Source: Citrifermentans bremense
GTDB lineage: Bacteria; Desulfobacterota; Desulfuromonadia; Geobacterales; Geobacteraceae
NCBI RefSeq assembly: GCF_014218275.1
Contig: NZ_AP023213.1
Coordinates: forward strand, 3,450,001 to 3,514,000
Direction: 5' to 3'
DNA: 64,000 bases
The translations under genes were made by a program, and so were the position numbers. The first letter of the stretch is position 1. Every line of letters starts with the position of its first letter. This document shows positions 50,956 to 60,906 of this stretch, in pieces. The notes under the pieces were generated by a model, which saw only the letters and a list, made by a program, of their open reading frames with translations, did no database searches and was not told the origin of the DNA.

Positions 50956-52260
50956 CTATGCGGAGACCTTGACCGCGACCTTCTCTCCGACCACCTCGGT
51001 AGCCTCGACTGCGACCGCCTTCTTCTCGCGCAGGAAGAAGGTGATGACGGTGCCCAGGGCAAGGCAGGAGCCCGCGAGGATGAAGGACTTGTTCAGGCCG
51101 CCGGGCTGCGCGTTCATCATCTCCGAAACGCGCCCCATCACCAGGCCGCCTACGCCCCAGGCGCTGAACAGCGCGCCGTAGTTGAGGCCGTAGTTCTTGA
51201 AGCCCCAGTAGTCCTTGGCGAAGGAGGGGAAGAGGGTCAGGTTGGAGCCGTAGTTGAAGCCGATGAAGGAGGCGAGGAGCACCAGCAGGGTGGCGGAACC
51301 GGAGCCGACGACGGGGACGGCTGCGAACATCAGCACCGCCTGGAAGCTGAGCATGATGGTCAGGGTGGCGCGGCGGCCGATCTTGTCGGAGAGCACGCCG
51401 GCAACCACGCGGCCGGAGGCGTTGCCGATCGCCATGATGGCCACGGCGACGAAGGCCATGGGGCCCATGCTCTTCTTGGCGAGGCCTGCCACGGAGCCGA
51501 TCACCATAAGGCCTGCGCCTGCACCGATGAAGAAGGTGGTCCAGAGCATGTAGAACTTGGGGGAGCGGAGCATCTCGGAAACGGTAGCGTCATGCACGGC
51601 CTTCTTGGCGACGGCGGGCTTGCCTTCTTCGCCTTTAACCACCGGTTCGGCGGGAACGTACCCCTTGGGCGGGTTGGCCAGCACGAAGGAGAGGCCGCAG
51701 ACGATGACGGCGAAGCCGGCGGCTAAGATGTACATCGACTGCTGGATGCCGTAAACCCCCAGGAGGTAGCTGGAGAGCGGCGCGATGTACACCGGCGCGA
51801 GACCGAAGCCGGCGACCACGATCCCGGCGATGAGGCCGGTCTTCTTGGCGGAGAACCACTTGAGCGCCGGCGGGGTGGCTGCGGAGTAGCCGAAACCGAA
51901 GCCGGAGCCGGCCAGGACGCCGAAGCCGGTGACCCAGGCTGCGTAGCTGTTGGAGTAGCCCATGAGGCAGAAGCCGGCGCCTACCAGGATGCCGCCGATG
52001 AGCGCGGTCTTTGCCGGGCCGATCTTGTCCTGGCACTTGCCTGCGACGATCATCGAGAAAGCAAAGGCGAGACAGCAGAGAGCGTACGGGTCGTTGATGG
52101 AGCTCAGGCTCCACTGGAACGCATCGGGGCCGCCCTTTTCGATGGACGCCTTGATGGCACCCTTGAAGATACTCCAGGCATACAGCACCCCGAGTGCCAG
52201 GTTGATTCCGGTTCCGGCGATGACTACCTGCCACCCCTTGTTAGATGTTGTTTTGGACAT
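50956..52260 (-). CDS. OFA-type (oxalate/formate antiporter-like) MFS carrier
   Basis: The 434-residue protein has twelve predicted membrane helices with the MFS loop motif CQDKIGPAKTALIGG between helices 2 and 3 and LSDKIGRRATL between helices 8 and 9, and the ALGVLYAWSIF start of the OFA family. Substrates of relatives are oxalate, formate, lactate or pyruvate; a carboxylate is likely here. GGAGG precedes the start. A sigma-54 promoter nearly identical to that of the CoA-transferase lies 48 bp upstream. Confidence 0.88.
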   Translation of the reverse strand: MSKTTSNKGWQVVIAGTGINLALGVLYAWSIFKGAIKASIEKGGPDAFQWSLSSINDPYALCCLAFAFSMIVAGKCQDKIGPAKTALIGGILVGAGFCLMGYSNSYAAWVTGFGVLAGSGFGFGYSAATPPALKWFSAKKTGLIAGIVVAGFGLAPVYIAPLSSYLLGVYGIQQSMYILAAGFAVIVCGLSFVLANPPKGYVPAEPVVKGEEGKPAVAKKAVHDATVSEMLRSPKFYMLWTTFFIGAGAGLMVIGSVAGLAKKSMGPMAFVAVAIMAIGNASGRVVAGVLSDKIGRRATLTIMLSFQAVLMFAAVPVVGSGSATLLVLLASFIGFNYGSNLTLFPSFAKDYWGFKNYGLNYGALFSAWGVGGLVMGRVSEMMNAQPGGLNKSFILAGSCLALGTVITFFLREKKAVAVEATEVVGEKVAVKVSA

Positions 52261-52307
52261 GCCTTTATACCTCCATGTTGGGATTGACCGCTCTTACCGT
52301 ATACGTT

Positions 52308-52324
52308 AGCAACTTGCATACCAA
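52308..52324 (-). promoter_or_regulatory. Sigma-54 promoter of the MFS carrier gene
   Basis: TTGGTATGCAAGTTGCT on the minus strand has GG-N10-GC and matches the CoA-transferase promoter (5668-5684) at 16 of 17 bases. The short leader suits an ATG at 52260. Further upstream, TCGTATATCG and CGATAATACG (about 52337-52368) may be activator sites. The remainder of the gap to 52729 has no gene. Confidence 0.7.
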
Positions 52325-52728
52325 CGTTTTACCATTTCGTATATCGGTCAAAATTGTCGATAATACGTAGACTTAGACAGGACGCTCACCGCTTGCGCGG
52401 GCGGCTGCCGGGCGCACTTTTTCGCACAACAGCAAAAAGCCGTGCTGCTGAAACAGGGTCAACTTCCTGCGATGCGGCCGTAAAATCAGCACGTTGATCA
52501 CTGCTAATGCTCCCGGGGAAAGCATTCGCAGATATGCGAAAGGGAAAAAGCTGTTTTGCAAATTTGTGAATTTGTCGCAATTCGTATAACAAGGATGAAA
52601 GTTGAGGGGGAAGATGGGAGGGGGGAAAAGGGGCGGCAAGGGGGGGGGCGCCGCCCGGAAACTGCGAAGGCCGGCCCAATCAGGGTCGGCCTTCCGTCTG
52701 CGCCGGTTGCTCTTCTAAAGCTGCACGA

Positions 52729-52932
52729 TCAGCAGAAAAGGACGTTGCCTCTGCGCTCCGGACCGCGGTAGTTCTTCCCCCCCATTCCTCTCACAGCGTC
52801 GGTACCGATCTGAACACATTCGCCGTCGCTGCGAAGGAACGAGACAATGCCAGCCTGCTCGATCAGTTCCTGAAGATCTTCTGCCTTTACCAAGCCGCGC
52901 CTTTCGTCTGCAAACACAACCGGAATTTTCAT
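52729..52932 (-). CDS. Small conserved-type cytoplasmic protein
   Basis: The 67-residue protein has a mixed alpha/beta start (MKIPVVFADERRGLVKAEDL) and ends with GGKNYRGPERRG, a tail motif often seen in short Geobacter proteins. GGGGGG lies before the ATG. It resembles no named family; it might be a small regulatory or PilZ-linked protein. Confidence 0.65.
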   Translation of the reverse strand: MKIPVVFADERRGLVKAEDLQELIEQAGIVSFLRSDGECVQIGTDAVRGMGGKNYRGPERRGNVLFC

Positions 52933-53154
52933 GGCACCCCCCCTAAGAGATCATTGTTGCAAGCGTTAGCACATTCTAGCAATGGAATGCCGCCATATCA
53001 AGGTCTGCTGCCGCAAAAAAGATAAGGTCCTCTCTCACAGGGAGGCCAGATAGCATTTCCATACTTCTTCCACATTGCCTACACAATCCCCCATTACTCT
53101 TCCTTCCATACCGTGCCTTGGCGCACAGAAACCACATCGAAAAGGAGCCTCATC

Positions 53155-53664
53155 ATGAAAAGGAATCTGAGAAAGCTCGGCCTGGTTGCCTGCATCACCG
53201 CAGCCGCCGCCTTCGGCGGCCAGACTGCGTTCGCCGAGTACACCGGCCAGGGCCCGACCCCCGCAGCCGGGCAGCACCAAAAACACAGGAAGGGGCACCG
53301 GGACGGGCATTTCTTCAAGCGGATGGCGAGCGAGCTGAACCTGACCGACCAGCAGCAGGCCCAGGCGCAGGAGCTGTTCAAAAAGAGCCGGCAAGAGCAC
53401 AAGCCGCTCATGGAGAGCCTGAGGGCGGAGCGGAGCCGATTGCAGGACCTGGTACATTCGGGGGGCGCTGACGAGGCCGCCATCAGGGAGCAGGCGGCCA
53501 AGGTGGCGGCGGTGCAGGCGGACCTGGCAGTAGCGAGGGCGCAGGGGGCGAAGCAGTTCCTGGCGCTGCTCACCCCGAAGCAGGCGGCCCAACTCAAGGA
53601 GTTCAGGGCCAAACGCGGGGAGCGCTTCTCCCGGTGCGGCGGGCCTGCGGGTCCCGAATTCTAG
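53155..53664 (+). CDS. Spy/CpxP-like periplasmic protein
   Basis: The 169-residue protein has a signal peptide (cleavage near TAFAEY), a His-rich stretch (HQKHRKGHRDGH) and a helical region with ELNLTDQQQAQAQELFKKSRQEHKP and LLTPKQAAQLKEF, the paired LTxxQ motifs of Spy/CpxP chaperones. It may protect envelope proteins under stress or bind metal. AAAAGGAG precedes ATG 53155 and a strong terminator follows. Confidence 0.85.
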   Translation: MKRNLRKLGLVACITAAAAFGGQTAFAEYTGQGPTPAAGQHQKHRKGHRDGHFFKRMASELNLTDQQQAQAQELFKKSRQEHKPLMESLRAERSRLQDLVHSGGADEAAIREQAAKVAAVQADLAVARAQGAKQFLALLTPKQAAQLKEFRAKRGERFSRCGGPAGPEF

Positions 53665-53690
53665 ATTCAGCGGCTTTTATCCCCTGCCTG

Positions 53691-53726
53691 CTCCCCTGGC
53701 CATTTGCCGGGGGAGTTTTTTTTTGT
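53691..53726 (+). terminator. Intrinsic terminator of the Spy-like gene
   Basis: CTCCCC-t-GGC and GCC-GGGGGAG form the stem, followed by nine T. Confidence 0.9.
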
Positions 53727-53778
53727 CAATTCCTGCTCCTCGCGTACAATTAGAAGCGCCAAAAGGAGGGACATTCAA

Positions 53779-54234
53779 ATGAGACCACTGATCGGCTTAC
53801 TTTTGCTCTTGGCAACACTGACCGCAGGGTGCGCCACGACTGCGCCCGACCACCGCCAGCGTCTCGAGGCGCTGCCGGAGCACTACCGGCAGTTCGACCT
53901 GGTGATGGGGTGGGAGACCAGGGTAGACAACGGAGGGACCGCGGTCGAGGGGGTGGTGCAAAACGTGCGCTACTTCCTGATGCGCGACCTGGAGATCTGG
54001 GTGGCACTGCTTGGCCCCCAGGGGAAACCGGTGCAGCGCGAGGTGAGCTTCGTCATCCCCACCGACCTCAAGCAGGACGAGATCGCGCCCTTTTCGGTGC
54101 GGCTGCCGATGGCGGTCAAGCCGGGCGACAGGCTCCGCTTCACCTACAAGTACCGGGCCAGCGAAGGCGGAGACGGCCTGGAACGCGGCAACTCGTGGAT
54201 GCAGAGCTTCGAGCGGGTAGTAGCTCCGCGATAG
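53779..54234 (+). CDS. Predicted lipoprotein
   Basis: The 151-residue protein has a lipoprotein signal with lipobox LTAGC at residue 17. The mature part is a beta-sandwich-like chain, with VQNVRYFLMRDLEIWVALL and VSFVIPTDLKQDEIAPFSV, resembling DUF3426/YcfL-type domains. AAAAGGAGG precedes the ATG. The histidine kinase gene follows 16 bp later in the same direction, so they may be cotranscribed. Confidence 0.7.
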   Translation: MRPLIGLLLLLATLTAGCATTAPDHRQRLEALPEHYRQFDLVMGWETRVDNGGTAVEGVVQNVRYFLMRDLEIWVALLGPQGKPVQREVSFVIPTDLKQDEIAPFSVRLPMAVKPGDRLRFTYKYRASEGGDGLERGNSWMQSFERVVAPR

Positions 54235-54250
54235 CGGACGGGGAAAAGCC

Positions 54251-55816
54251 ATGGCCGACAAAGAGCTGACTGCCAACCCCGGAGCGCGCAAGCAGCAAGA
54301 GCCCGAAAAACTGCAGGGCGACCTCCCCTTCCGCCTGATGGTGGAGCAGGTGAAGGAGTATGCAGTGGCGCTTCTGGATCCTCAGGGGAACATCACCTCC
54401 TGGAATGCCGGCGCCGAGCAGATCACCAGGTACCGGGAAAGCGAGGTGCTGGGCAAGCATTTCTCGCTGCTACACCCAAAGGAGGAACAGCGCTCCGAGG
54501 CTCCAGAAAGGGAGCTCGCCGTGGCGCACTCGCTGGGGAGCCTGGAGCTGCAGGGGTGGCGGCTGAAAAAAGACGCAAGCCGCTTCTGGGGCGCGGTGAC
54601 GCTGAACCCTTTTTACGACCAGCAGGGAACGCTCGCCGGGTTCGCGCTCATCATTCACGACAACACCGAAAAACGCGCCTCGGAAGAGGCGCTTTTGAAA
54701 AGCCGCAACATGCTGGAGCGGCTCTTCGAGACGGCACCCGACGGCATCGTCGTCGCGGACGGCAACGGCGTCATCCGCAGGACGAACCAGCAGGCGGAGA
54801 TCATCTTCGGCTACATGCGCGAGGAGATGCTGGGGCAGCGCATCGAGCTGTTGATCCCGGAGCGTTATCACAAGCGCCACCGCCAGCACCGTCGCAACTA
54901 CTTCGCCGACCCACGCGCGCGCAAGATGGGAATCGGCCTGGAGCTCTACGGGCGCCACAAAGACGGGCACGAGATCCCGGTGGACATCATGCTGAACCCG
55001 ATCGAGACCCCTGACGGGACCTGGGTCTTCGCCGTGATCCGGGACATCACCAGCCAAAAGCAGGGGGAGGCGAAGATACTGGAGCTGAACCTCGCCCTGA
55101 GAAACCAGCTCGAACAGCTGGGGGCCAGCAACCGCGAGCTGGAGTCGTTCAGCTACTCAGTCTCTCACGACCTGCGGGCGCCGCTGCGCCACATCATCGG
55201 CTTCGTCGACCTCTTGAACGCCAAGGCCGGGGACGCCCTGGACGAGAAGAGCCGCCACTACCTGCAGGTGATCGGCGAGGCCGCCAGCAAGATGGGATTG
55301 CTGATCGACGACCTGCTGGCCTTTTCGCGCATGGGTCGCAGCGAGATGATGAAGGGATGGGTCGACCTGGGGCTACTGGTGAGGGAGATCGTGAGCGAGT
55401 TGGAAGGGGACAACCGGGAGCGGGAGATCCAATGGGAGATCGCCCCGCTGCCTGTGGTGCTTGGGGATGCGGCAATGCTGCGCCAGGTGCTGATCAACCT
55501 CATCGGCAACGCGGTCAAGTTCACCCGCTCCCGTGACAAGGCGAAAATAGCCGTCGGCGCGCTCGACCGGGAGCAGGATACCGAGATCTTCGTCAAGGAC
55601 AACGGGGTGGGGTTCGACGAGGCGTACGCGAGCAAGCTTTTCGGCCTGTTCCAGCGCCTGCATGCCAACGAGGAGTTCGAGGGGACCGGTGTCGGGCTGG
55701 CCATCGTGCAGCGGATCGTGCTGCGACACGGCGGGAGAGTCTGGGCGGAGGGGGCGGTTGATGGCGGTGCGACCTTCTGGTTCTCGCTGCCAAAGGGAGT
55801 GACCCAGCCCCCCTAG
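54251..55816 (+). CDS. PAS-PAS sensor histidine kinase
   Basis: The 521-residue kinase has two PAS domains (about residues 28-145 and 155-275, with WNAGAEQITRYRESEVLGK and DGIVVADGNGVIRRTN), a HisKA domain with the phospho-accepting His in SYSVSHDLRAPLRHI, and a HATPase domain with NLIGNAVKFTRS, DNGVGFD and GTGVGLAIVQRIV. No membrane helix is seen, so it is probably cytoplasmic. No response regulator lies beside it. Confidence 0.92.
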   Translation: MADKELTANPGARKQQEPEKLQGDLPFRLMVEQVKEYAVALLDPQGNITSWNAGAEQITRYRESEVLGKHFSLLHPKEEQRSEAPERELAVAHSLGSLELQGWRLKKDASRFWGAVTLNPFYDQQGTLAGFALIIHDNTEKRASEEALLKSRNMLERLFETAPDGIVVADGNGVIRRTNQQAEIIFGYMREEMLGQRIELLIPERYHKRHRQHRRNYFADPRARKMGIGLELYGRHKDGHEIPVDIMLNPIETPDGTWVFAVIRDITSQKQGEAKILELNLALRNQLEQLGASNRELESFSYSVSHDLRAPLRHIIGFVDLLNAKAGDALDEKSRHYLQVIGEAASKMGLLIDDLLAFSRMGRSEMMKGWVDLGLLVREIVSELEGDNREREIQWEIAPLPVVLGDAAMLRQVLINLIGNAVKFTRSRDKAKIAVGALDREQDTEIFVKDNGVGFDEAYASKLFGLFQRLHANEEFEGTGVGLAIVQRIVLRHGGRVWAEGAVDGGATFWFSLPKGVTQPP

Positions 55817-55856
55817 AAGGCGGCAGATTCCCTGCGGAACCTCCGGGGCCATGCTT

Positions 55857-56033
55857 TCAGAGTTTGTTCCGCAGGGTTTCCTTCAGCTCCAGGATGGCAA
55901 GCGTCTGCATGTACCCGCCGAGGAACTCGATGTTCTTGAAGGCAACACCCTCTCCGAAATAATCGTCTATCTCGTGGATCGCCTGTTTCATAAGCTTTTG
56001 CCCCGGAGTCAATTTCGCAAGATCAGGGTTCAT
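55857..56033 (-). CDS. Small protein of 58 residues
   Basis: An open frame reads MNPDLAKLTPGQKLMKQAIH and continues through ELKETLRNKL to a stop, behind a clean AGGAG ribosome site 7 bp before the ATG. Composition is that of a soluble helical protein. It is antisense to the spacer after the histidine kinase gene. No family recognised. Confidence 0.65.
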   Translation of the reverse strand: MNPDLAKLTPGQKLMKQAIHEIDDYFGEGVAFKNIEFLGGYMQTLAILELKETLRNKL

Positions 56034-56251
56034 CTTTCACTCCTAACAAGATTTTGGTTATGCTGCCACTCCTCTTCAAGCGCTTCCTAGCAAGGCCTCT
56101 CTGTCACAATTAGACAATTCTAAAGGCATGCTCGCGACTGTCAATCTGCAGTGCGCGAGTCACTGCCTCAGAAGGTATTTTGTCTTTGCCAATAGCGGTC
56201 ATTTCGGGTTATTGTCTGCCCGATTGGCACCCAGAATCAAATCCCCCCCCG

Positions 56252-56533
56252 ATGAGCCTGATGACAGCAATCGCCCGACGAAAACCCGCCTGGTCCAGTT
56301 TCTCCGCCACAGCAACAGCCCCGGCAAAACCAGAAGGAGGAGAGTGGATCTCCTATGAAGGCAAAAAGGGGAAATGGGTGGCCACGACCGACCCCGAATA
56401 CCCCGTGGAACTGATCGACACGGTGGAGAACAGGCGCTGGCGCGCAGGCTACAGCGGCTCCAAAGGTGTCCTGTACATCATGAGCGGCAGCATCTGGTAC
56501 GAAGGGAAAAAGGCCGAGCTGAAGAGGAAGTAA
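56252..56533 (+). CDS. Hypothetical small protein, start uncertain
   Basis: The C-terminal 60 residues (KWVATTDPEYPVELIDTVEN, SGSIWYEGKKAELKRK) look like a real protein with good codon use. Two ATGs (56252, 56261) lie in frame, neither with a good ribosome site; the only AGGAGG is inside the frame near 56337. It ends 3 bp before the tRNA-Arg gene. Confidence 0.4.
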   Translation: MSLMTAIARRKPAWSSFSATATAPAKPEGGEWISYEGKKGKWVATTDPEYPVELIDTVENRRWRAGYSGSKGVLYIMSGSIWYEGKKAELKRK

Positions 56534-56535
56534 CG

Positions 56536-56612
56536 TGGCACGCCCGGAGAGATTCGAACTCCCGACCGACAGGTTCGAAGCCTGCTGCTCTATCCAGCTG
56601 AGCTACGGGCGC
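56536..56612 (-). tRNA. tRNA-Arg (UCG)
   Basis: The 77-nt gene reads GCGCCCGTAGCTCAGCTGG at the 5' end, with anticodon loop CTTCGAA (anticodon TCG), T-loop GGTTCGAA-type sequence and encoded CCA. Confidence 0.93.
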
Positions 56613-56727
56613 ACGCGCCGAAAACATACATCATTAAGGATTCCTTTGTAAAGCCAGAAAACGGTTGCCCGGACGAAGCCTAAGTTGCTATAGTGCCCGG
56701 CGATCGAAAGCAGTTGAGGGGGCGGCG

Positions 56728-57099
56728 ATGTCGGATACCGAAAACCAGATGGGATTGTTCGAAACAGGAGAGGTCCTGCCGGAAAAGCCCCTTGACCCAC
56801 CGACGCCCCAGGCGCCCCCGACGCACCCCGAAGCGCGCCCACTCCCCGCCGCAAAGACTGTTGAGCCCCCCGCAGCCGCCCGGAGCGAGAGAGCGGCACA
56901 AAAGCCGTCCCGGAAGAAAGAGCAGGCGAAGGGCGCGGCGAAGGGCGCCAAGGCCGTCTCCGGCCTGGTCCCGGAGGGTGACGTGCGCCTTACCGCCAAC
57001 ATCAGGCAGGACCTGCACCTGAAGCTCAAGATCGCCTCCGCATACCGCAGGACCACCATCGGTGAGATCATCGAGGAGCTGGTGGAGAAGTACGTCTAG
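56728..57099 (+). CDS. Protein with disordered N-terminus and ribbon-helix-helix-like C-terminus
   Basis: The 123-residue protein has about 75 residues rich in Pro, Ala, Lys and Glu, followed by DVRLTANIRQDLHLKLKIAS and RRTTIGEIIEELVEKYV, which resembles the strand-helix-helix of ribbon-helix-helix DNA-binding proteins. It may be a small regulator. It lies 39 bp before gmd in the same direction. Confidence 0.65.
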   Translation: MSDTENQMGLFETGEVLPEKPLDPPTPQAPPTHPEARPLPAAKTVEPPAAARSERAAQKPSRKKEQAKGAAKGAKAVSGLVPEGDVRLTANIRQDLHLKLKIASAYRRTTIGEIIEELVEKYV

Positions 57100-57138
57100 C
57101 CGGCTTGGGCTGAATCAAACCAATCGAAAGGAATCAAA

Positions 57139-58278
57139 ATGGCAAAAGTAGCTCTTATCACCGGTGTCACCGGGCAAGACGGCGCATACCTCGCTGAGTT
57201 CCTGCTCAAAAAGGGTTACATCGTGCACGGCATCAAGCGCCGCGCCTCGCTATTCAATACCGACCGGATCGACCACCTGTACCAGGACCCGCACATAGAG
57301 AACCGCGACTTCATCCTCCACTACGGCGACCTGACCGACTCCACCAACCTGATCCGGATCATCCAGCAGGTGCAGCCGGACGAGATCTACAACCTGGCCG
57401 CCATGTCGCACGTGGCCGTCTCCTTCGAGACCCCGGAGTACACGGCGAACGCCGACGGGCTCGGGACGCTGCGGATCCTGGAAGCGATGCGGATCCTCGG
57501 CATGGAGAAAAAGACCAAGTTCTACCAGGCTTCCACCAGCGAGCTTTACGGGCTGGTGCAGGAGGTGCCGCAGTCGGAAAAGACCCCCTTCTACCCCCGC
57601 TCCCCCTACGCGGTGGCGAAGCTCTACGCCTACTGGATCACGGTCAACTACCGCGAGGCCTTCGGCATGTACGCCTGCAACGGCATCCTCTTCAACCACG
57701 AGTCCCCGATTCGGGGGGAGACCTTCGTCACCAGGAAGATCACCCGCGCCATCGCCCGTATCTCGCTGGGGCTGCAGAACTGCCTCTACCTGGGGAACCT
57801 GAGCGCCCTGCGCGACTGGGGGCACGCCCGCGACTACGTGGAGATGCAGTGGCTCATGCTGCAGCAGGAAGAGCCCGAGGATTTCGTCATCGCCACCGGT
57901 AAGCAGTTCTCGGTGCGGCAGATGGTGGAAGAGGCGGCCAAGGGTGTCGGCATCGGCATGCGCTGGGAAGGCGAAGGCGTGGACGAGGTCGGCATCGTGG
58001 CGTCCATAGACAGCCACGGCACCAAGACCGAGGGGGGCGCCGCCGGGCACCCGCAGGTGGGGCAGACCATCGTGAAGGTCGATCCCCGCTACTTCAGGCC
58101 CACGGAAGTTGAGACCCTTTTGGGTGACCCGAGCAAGGCCCAGCAGAAGCTCGGGTGGGTCCCGAAGACGACCTTCCAGGAACTGGTTGCCGAGATGGTG
58201 CACTCGGACCTCGAGGAAGCGCGCCGCGACGAGCTCTGCAAGCATCACGGGTTCAGCACCTACAACTACCACGAGTAG
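57139..58278 (+). CDS. gmd: GDP-mannose 4,6-dehydratase
   Basis: The 379-residue extended SDR has [16 protein letters not shown] (NADP motif), the signature [19 protein letters not shown], and [10 protein letters not shown] with the catalytic Tyr-x-x-x-Lys. It converts GDP-mannose to GDP-4-keto-6-deoxymannose, the first step to GDP-fucose or GDP-rhamnose for surface polysaccharide. fcl follows 22 bp later. Confidence 0.96.
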   Translation: MAKVALITGVTGQDGAYLAEFLLKKGYIVHGIKRRASLFNTDRIDHLYQDPHIENRDFILHYGDLTDSTNLIRIIQQVQPDEIYNLAAMSHVAVSFETPEYTANADGLGTLRILEAMRILGMEKKTKFYQASTSELYGLVQEVPQSEKTPFYPRSPYAVAKLYAYWITVNYREAFGMYACNGILFNHESPIRGETFVTRKITRAIARISLGLQNCLYLGNLSALRDWGHARDYVEMQWLMLQQEEPEDFVIATGKQFSVRQMVEEAAKGVGIGMRWEGEGVDEVGIVASIDSHGTKTEGGAAGHPQVGQTIVKVDPRYFRPTEVETLLGDPSKAQQKLGWVPKTTFQELVAEMVHSDLEEARRDELCKHHGFSTYNYHE

Positions 58279-58300
58279 AGCGAGGACAGTTGGTTCAGAC

Positions 58301-59275
58301 ATGAATAAAGACGCCAAGATATTTATCGCGGGCTCTAACGGGCTCGTCGGTTCCGCGCTGACGCGAAGCCTCAAAGCCGCCGGTTACCACAACCTGCTCA
58401 CCCCGGGGAAAGACCGGCTCGACCTCACCGACCACCTCGCGGTCAAGGCCTTCTTCGAAAGCGAGAAGCCCGAGTACGCCATACTGGCCGCGGCCAAGGT
58501 CGGGGGTATCCACGCCAACAACACCTACCCCGCCGACTTCATCTACCAGAACCTGGCGATCCAGAACAACGTGATCCACGAGGCTTACCGAAACGGCGTG
58601 AAGCGCCTGCTCTTCCTCGGCTCCTCCTGCATCTACCCGAAGCACGCGCCGCAGCCGATGAAGGAGGAGCACCTCCTCACCGGACCGCTGGAGCCGACCA
58701 ACGAGCCGTACGCCATCGCGAAGATCGCCGGCCTTAAGATGTGCGAGTCCTACAACCGCCAGTACGGCACCAAGTTCATCGCCGTGATGCCGACGAACCT
58801 GTACGGCCCGGGGGACAACTTCGACCTCGCCAACTCCCACGTGCTCCCCGCCCTGATCCGCAAGTTCCACGAGGCAACCCTGCAGCGGCAGCCTGAGGTC
58901 GTGATCTGGGGGACCGGCACGCCGCGCCGCGAGTTCCTTTACGTGGACGACATGGCCGAGGCCTGCGTCTACCTGATGAACCTCCCGGACGCCACCATCG
59001 CCGAAGAGCTCACCAACTACCCCAAGCCCTGCTTCGTCAACCTGGGCACCGGCATCGACGTCACCATCCGGGAACTGGCGGAAACCGTGCGCGACGTGGT
59101 CGGCTTCGAGGGGGCACTTGCCTTCGACGCCAGCAAGCCCGACGGCACCCCCAGAAAGCTGCAGGACGTATCCCGGATGAAGGCGCTGGGATGGGAGGCG
59201 AAGGTGGGCCTTAAGGACGGGATCGCCAGGTCTTACCAGTGGTTCCTGGAAAACCAGGGGAACATCCGCAAATAA
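58301..59275 (+). CDS. fcl: GDP-L-fucose synthase
   Basis: The 324-residue epimerase/reductase has the NADP motif [31 protein letters not shown] and the catalytic [13 protein letters not shown], with [12 protein letters not shown]. It turns the Gmd product into GDP-L-fucose. It is part of the gmd-fcl-phosphomannomutase operon. Confidence 0.95.
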   Translation: MNKDAKIFIAGSNGLVGSALTRSLKAAGYHNLLTPGKDRLDLTDHLAVKAFFESEKPEYAILAAAKVGGIHANNTYPADFIYQNLAIQNNVIHEAYRNGVKRLLFLGSSCIYPKHAPQPMKEEHLLTGPLEPTNEPYAIAKIAGLKMCESYNRQYGTKFIAVMPTNLYGPGDNFDLANSHVLPALIRKFHEATLQRQPEVVIWGTGTPRREFLYVDDMAEACVYLMNLPDATIAEELTNYPKPCFVNLGTGIDVTIRELAETVRDVVGFEGALAFDASKPDGTPRKLQDVSRMKALGWEAKVGLKDGIARSYQWFLENQGNIRK

Positions 59276-59297
59276 AGGAAACGGGGAGAACTTTCCA

Positions 59298-60650
59298 GTG
59301 AGCAACCTGCACTGCTTCAAAGCCTACGACATCAGGGGGAGAGTCCCCGACGAGCTGAACGAGGATCTCGCCTACCGCATCGGCCGGGCCTACGCCGCCT
59401 TCCTCGCGCCCAAGAAGGTCATCGTCGGCCGCGACGTGCGCCTCTCCAGCGAACCGCTCTGCAGCGCGCTCGCCAAAGGGCTCACAGACAGCGGCGTCGA
59501 CGTGTACGACATCGGCATCTGCGGCACCGAGCAGGTGTACTTCGCCACCTTCAGCGAGAAGATGGACGGCGGCATTATGGTGACCGCAAGCCACAACCCC
59601 ATGGACTACAACGGCATGAAGCTCGTGCGCGAGGGGTCCCGCCCCATCAGCGGCGACAGCGGCCTGAACGCCATCCGCGAGCTGGCGGAGCAAAACCGCT
59701 TCGGGGAGGTTTCGGCCAAGGGGAGCGTGCAGCGGCTCGACATCGAGAAAAGCTACATCGACCACCTGCTGGGGTACCTCGACCCGGCTACGCTCAAGCC
59801 GTTCAAGATCGTGGTCAACGCCGGCAACGGCTGCGCCGGCAGGACCATCGACCTTCTTGAGTCCCGCCTCCCCTTCAGCTTCGTCAAGGTGCACCACGAG
59901 CCCGACGGCACCTTCCCCAACGGGATACCGAACCCGCTGCTGCCGGAGAACCGCTCCGCGACGGCCGAGGCGGTGCTCGCGCACGGAGCCGATCTCGGTC
60001 TTGCCTGGGACGGCGACTTCGACCGCTGCTTTCTCTTCGACGCCAGGGGGAACTTCATCGAGGGGTACTACATCGTCGGGCTTCTGGCTGCCGCCATGCT
60101 GCAGATGCATCCCGGCGCCCGGATCATCCACGACCCAAGGCTCACCTGGAACACCGTCGACGTGGTTACGGCTGCGGGGGGCGTACCGGTGATGAGCAAG
60201 ACCGGGCACGCCTTCATCAAGGAGCGGATGAGGAGCGAGGACGCGGTGTACGGCGGCGAGATGAGCGCCCATCACTATTTCCGCGACTTCGCCTACTGCG
60301 ACAGCGGCATGATCCCCTGGCTCCTGGTGCTGAACATCATGGGGAAGACCGGTAAATCGCTGACAGAACTCGTCGAGGAGAGGATGCGTCTCTTCCCCGC
60401 CAGCGGCGAGATCAACAGGAAGCTCGACGACCCAGCGGCGGCCATCGAACGGATCGGCAAGGCCTACCGGGAGGGCGCCTTGAGCATCGACGACACCGAC
60501 GGCATGAGCATGGAGTTCGACAAGTGGCGCTTCAACCTGCGCTGCTCAAACACCGAGCCGGTGCTGCGGCTGAACGTGGAGTCGCGGGGCGATCAGGCGC
60601 TGATGGAGGAAAAGACCGGCGAGCTCCTCGCGCTCATCGACAAGGTGTGA
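59298..60650 (+). CDS. Phosphomannomutase/phosphoglucomutase
   Basis: The 450-residue alpha-phosphohexomutase has the phosphoserine loop [11 protein letters not shown], metal-binding DGDFDRC, sugar-binding [10 protein letters not shown] and phosphate-binding [12 protein letters not shown]. It makes mannose-1-phosphate for GDP-mannose, feeding the two genes upstream. GTG start at 59298 with GGGGAG upstream. A terminator follows. Confidence 0.94.
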   Translation: MSNLHCFKAYDIRGRVPDELNEDLAYRIGRAYAAFLAPKKVIVGRDVRLSSEPLCSALAKGLTDSGVDVYDIGICGTEQVYFATFSEKMDGGIMVTASHNPMDYNGMKLVREGSRPISGDSGLNAIRELAEQNRFGEVSAKGSVQRLDIEKSYIDHLLGYLDPATLKPFKIVVNAGNGCAGRTIDLLESRLPFSFVKVHHEPDGTFPNGIPNPLLPENRSATAEAVLAHGADLGLAWDGDFDRCFLFDARGNFIEGYYIVGLLAAAMLQMHPGARIIHDPRLTWNTVDVVTAAGGVPVMSKTGHAFIKERMRSEDAVYGGEMSAHHYFRDFAYCDSGMIPWLLVLNIMGKTGKSLTELVEERMRLFPASGEINRKLDDPAAAIERIGKAYREGALSIDDTDGMSMEFDKWRFNLRCSNTEPVLRLNVESRGDQALMEEKTGELLALIDKV

Positions 60651-60700
60651 GCCGCGATTTTGCCCTCTTAAGCAAGCGCTGCCGCAGGCAGAAAATGAAA

Positions 60701-60740
60701 AAGGCGCCGGAGTTCTCTCCGACGCCTTTTCTTTATTTTC
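60701..60740 (+). terminator. Intrinsic terminator of the GDP-fucose operon
   Basis: AAGGCG-c-CGGAG and CTCCG-a-CGCCTT form the stem, followed by TTTCTTTATTTT. Confidence 0.85.
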
Positions 60741-60763
60741 CGGCGGACCAGCAGGAGGCCACG

Positions 60764-60906
60764 CTACATGATGTGGCAGGTGAGGCAGAGTCGGCTGTTG
60801 CGGTCGTCCTTGGCAAGGTGCCAGGTTATCAAGATGACCCGAACGACGAAGGGAAATAGCACTGGATTACTGAGGTTGCCAAGCTTCAGGCGTGCCGCGA
60901 GCCCCC
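60764..60906 (-). pseudogene. Possible cytochrome C-terminal remnant with one CxxCH
   Basis: In a frame different from the upstream gene, the minus strand reads HLAKDDRNSRLCLTCHIM then a stop. It has a c-heme motif (CLTCH) but no start or signal, and lies directly behind the OB-fold gene. It could be the tail of a decayed cytochrome or of a frameshifted gene fusion. Confidence 0.3.

Noticed and set aside
52308-52335. TGGTA repeats upstream of the MFS carrier as an operator
   Set aside because: The two TGGTA copies are direct, not inverted, and one belongs to the sigma-54 promoter.
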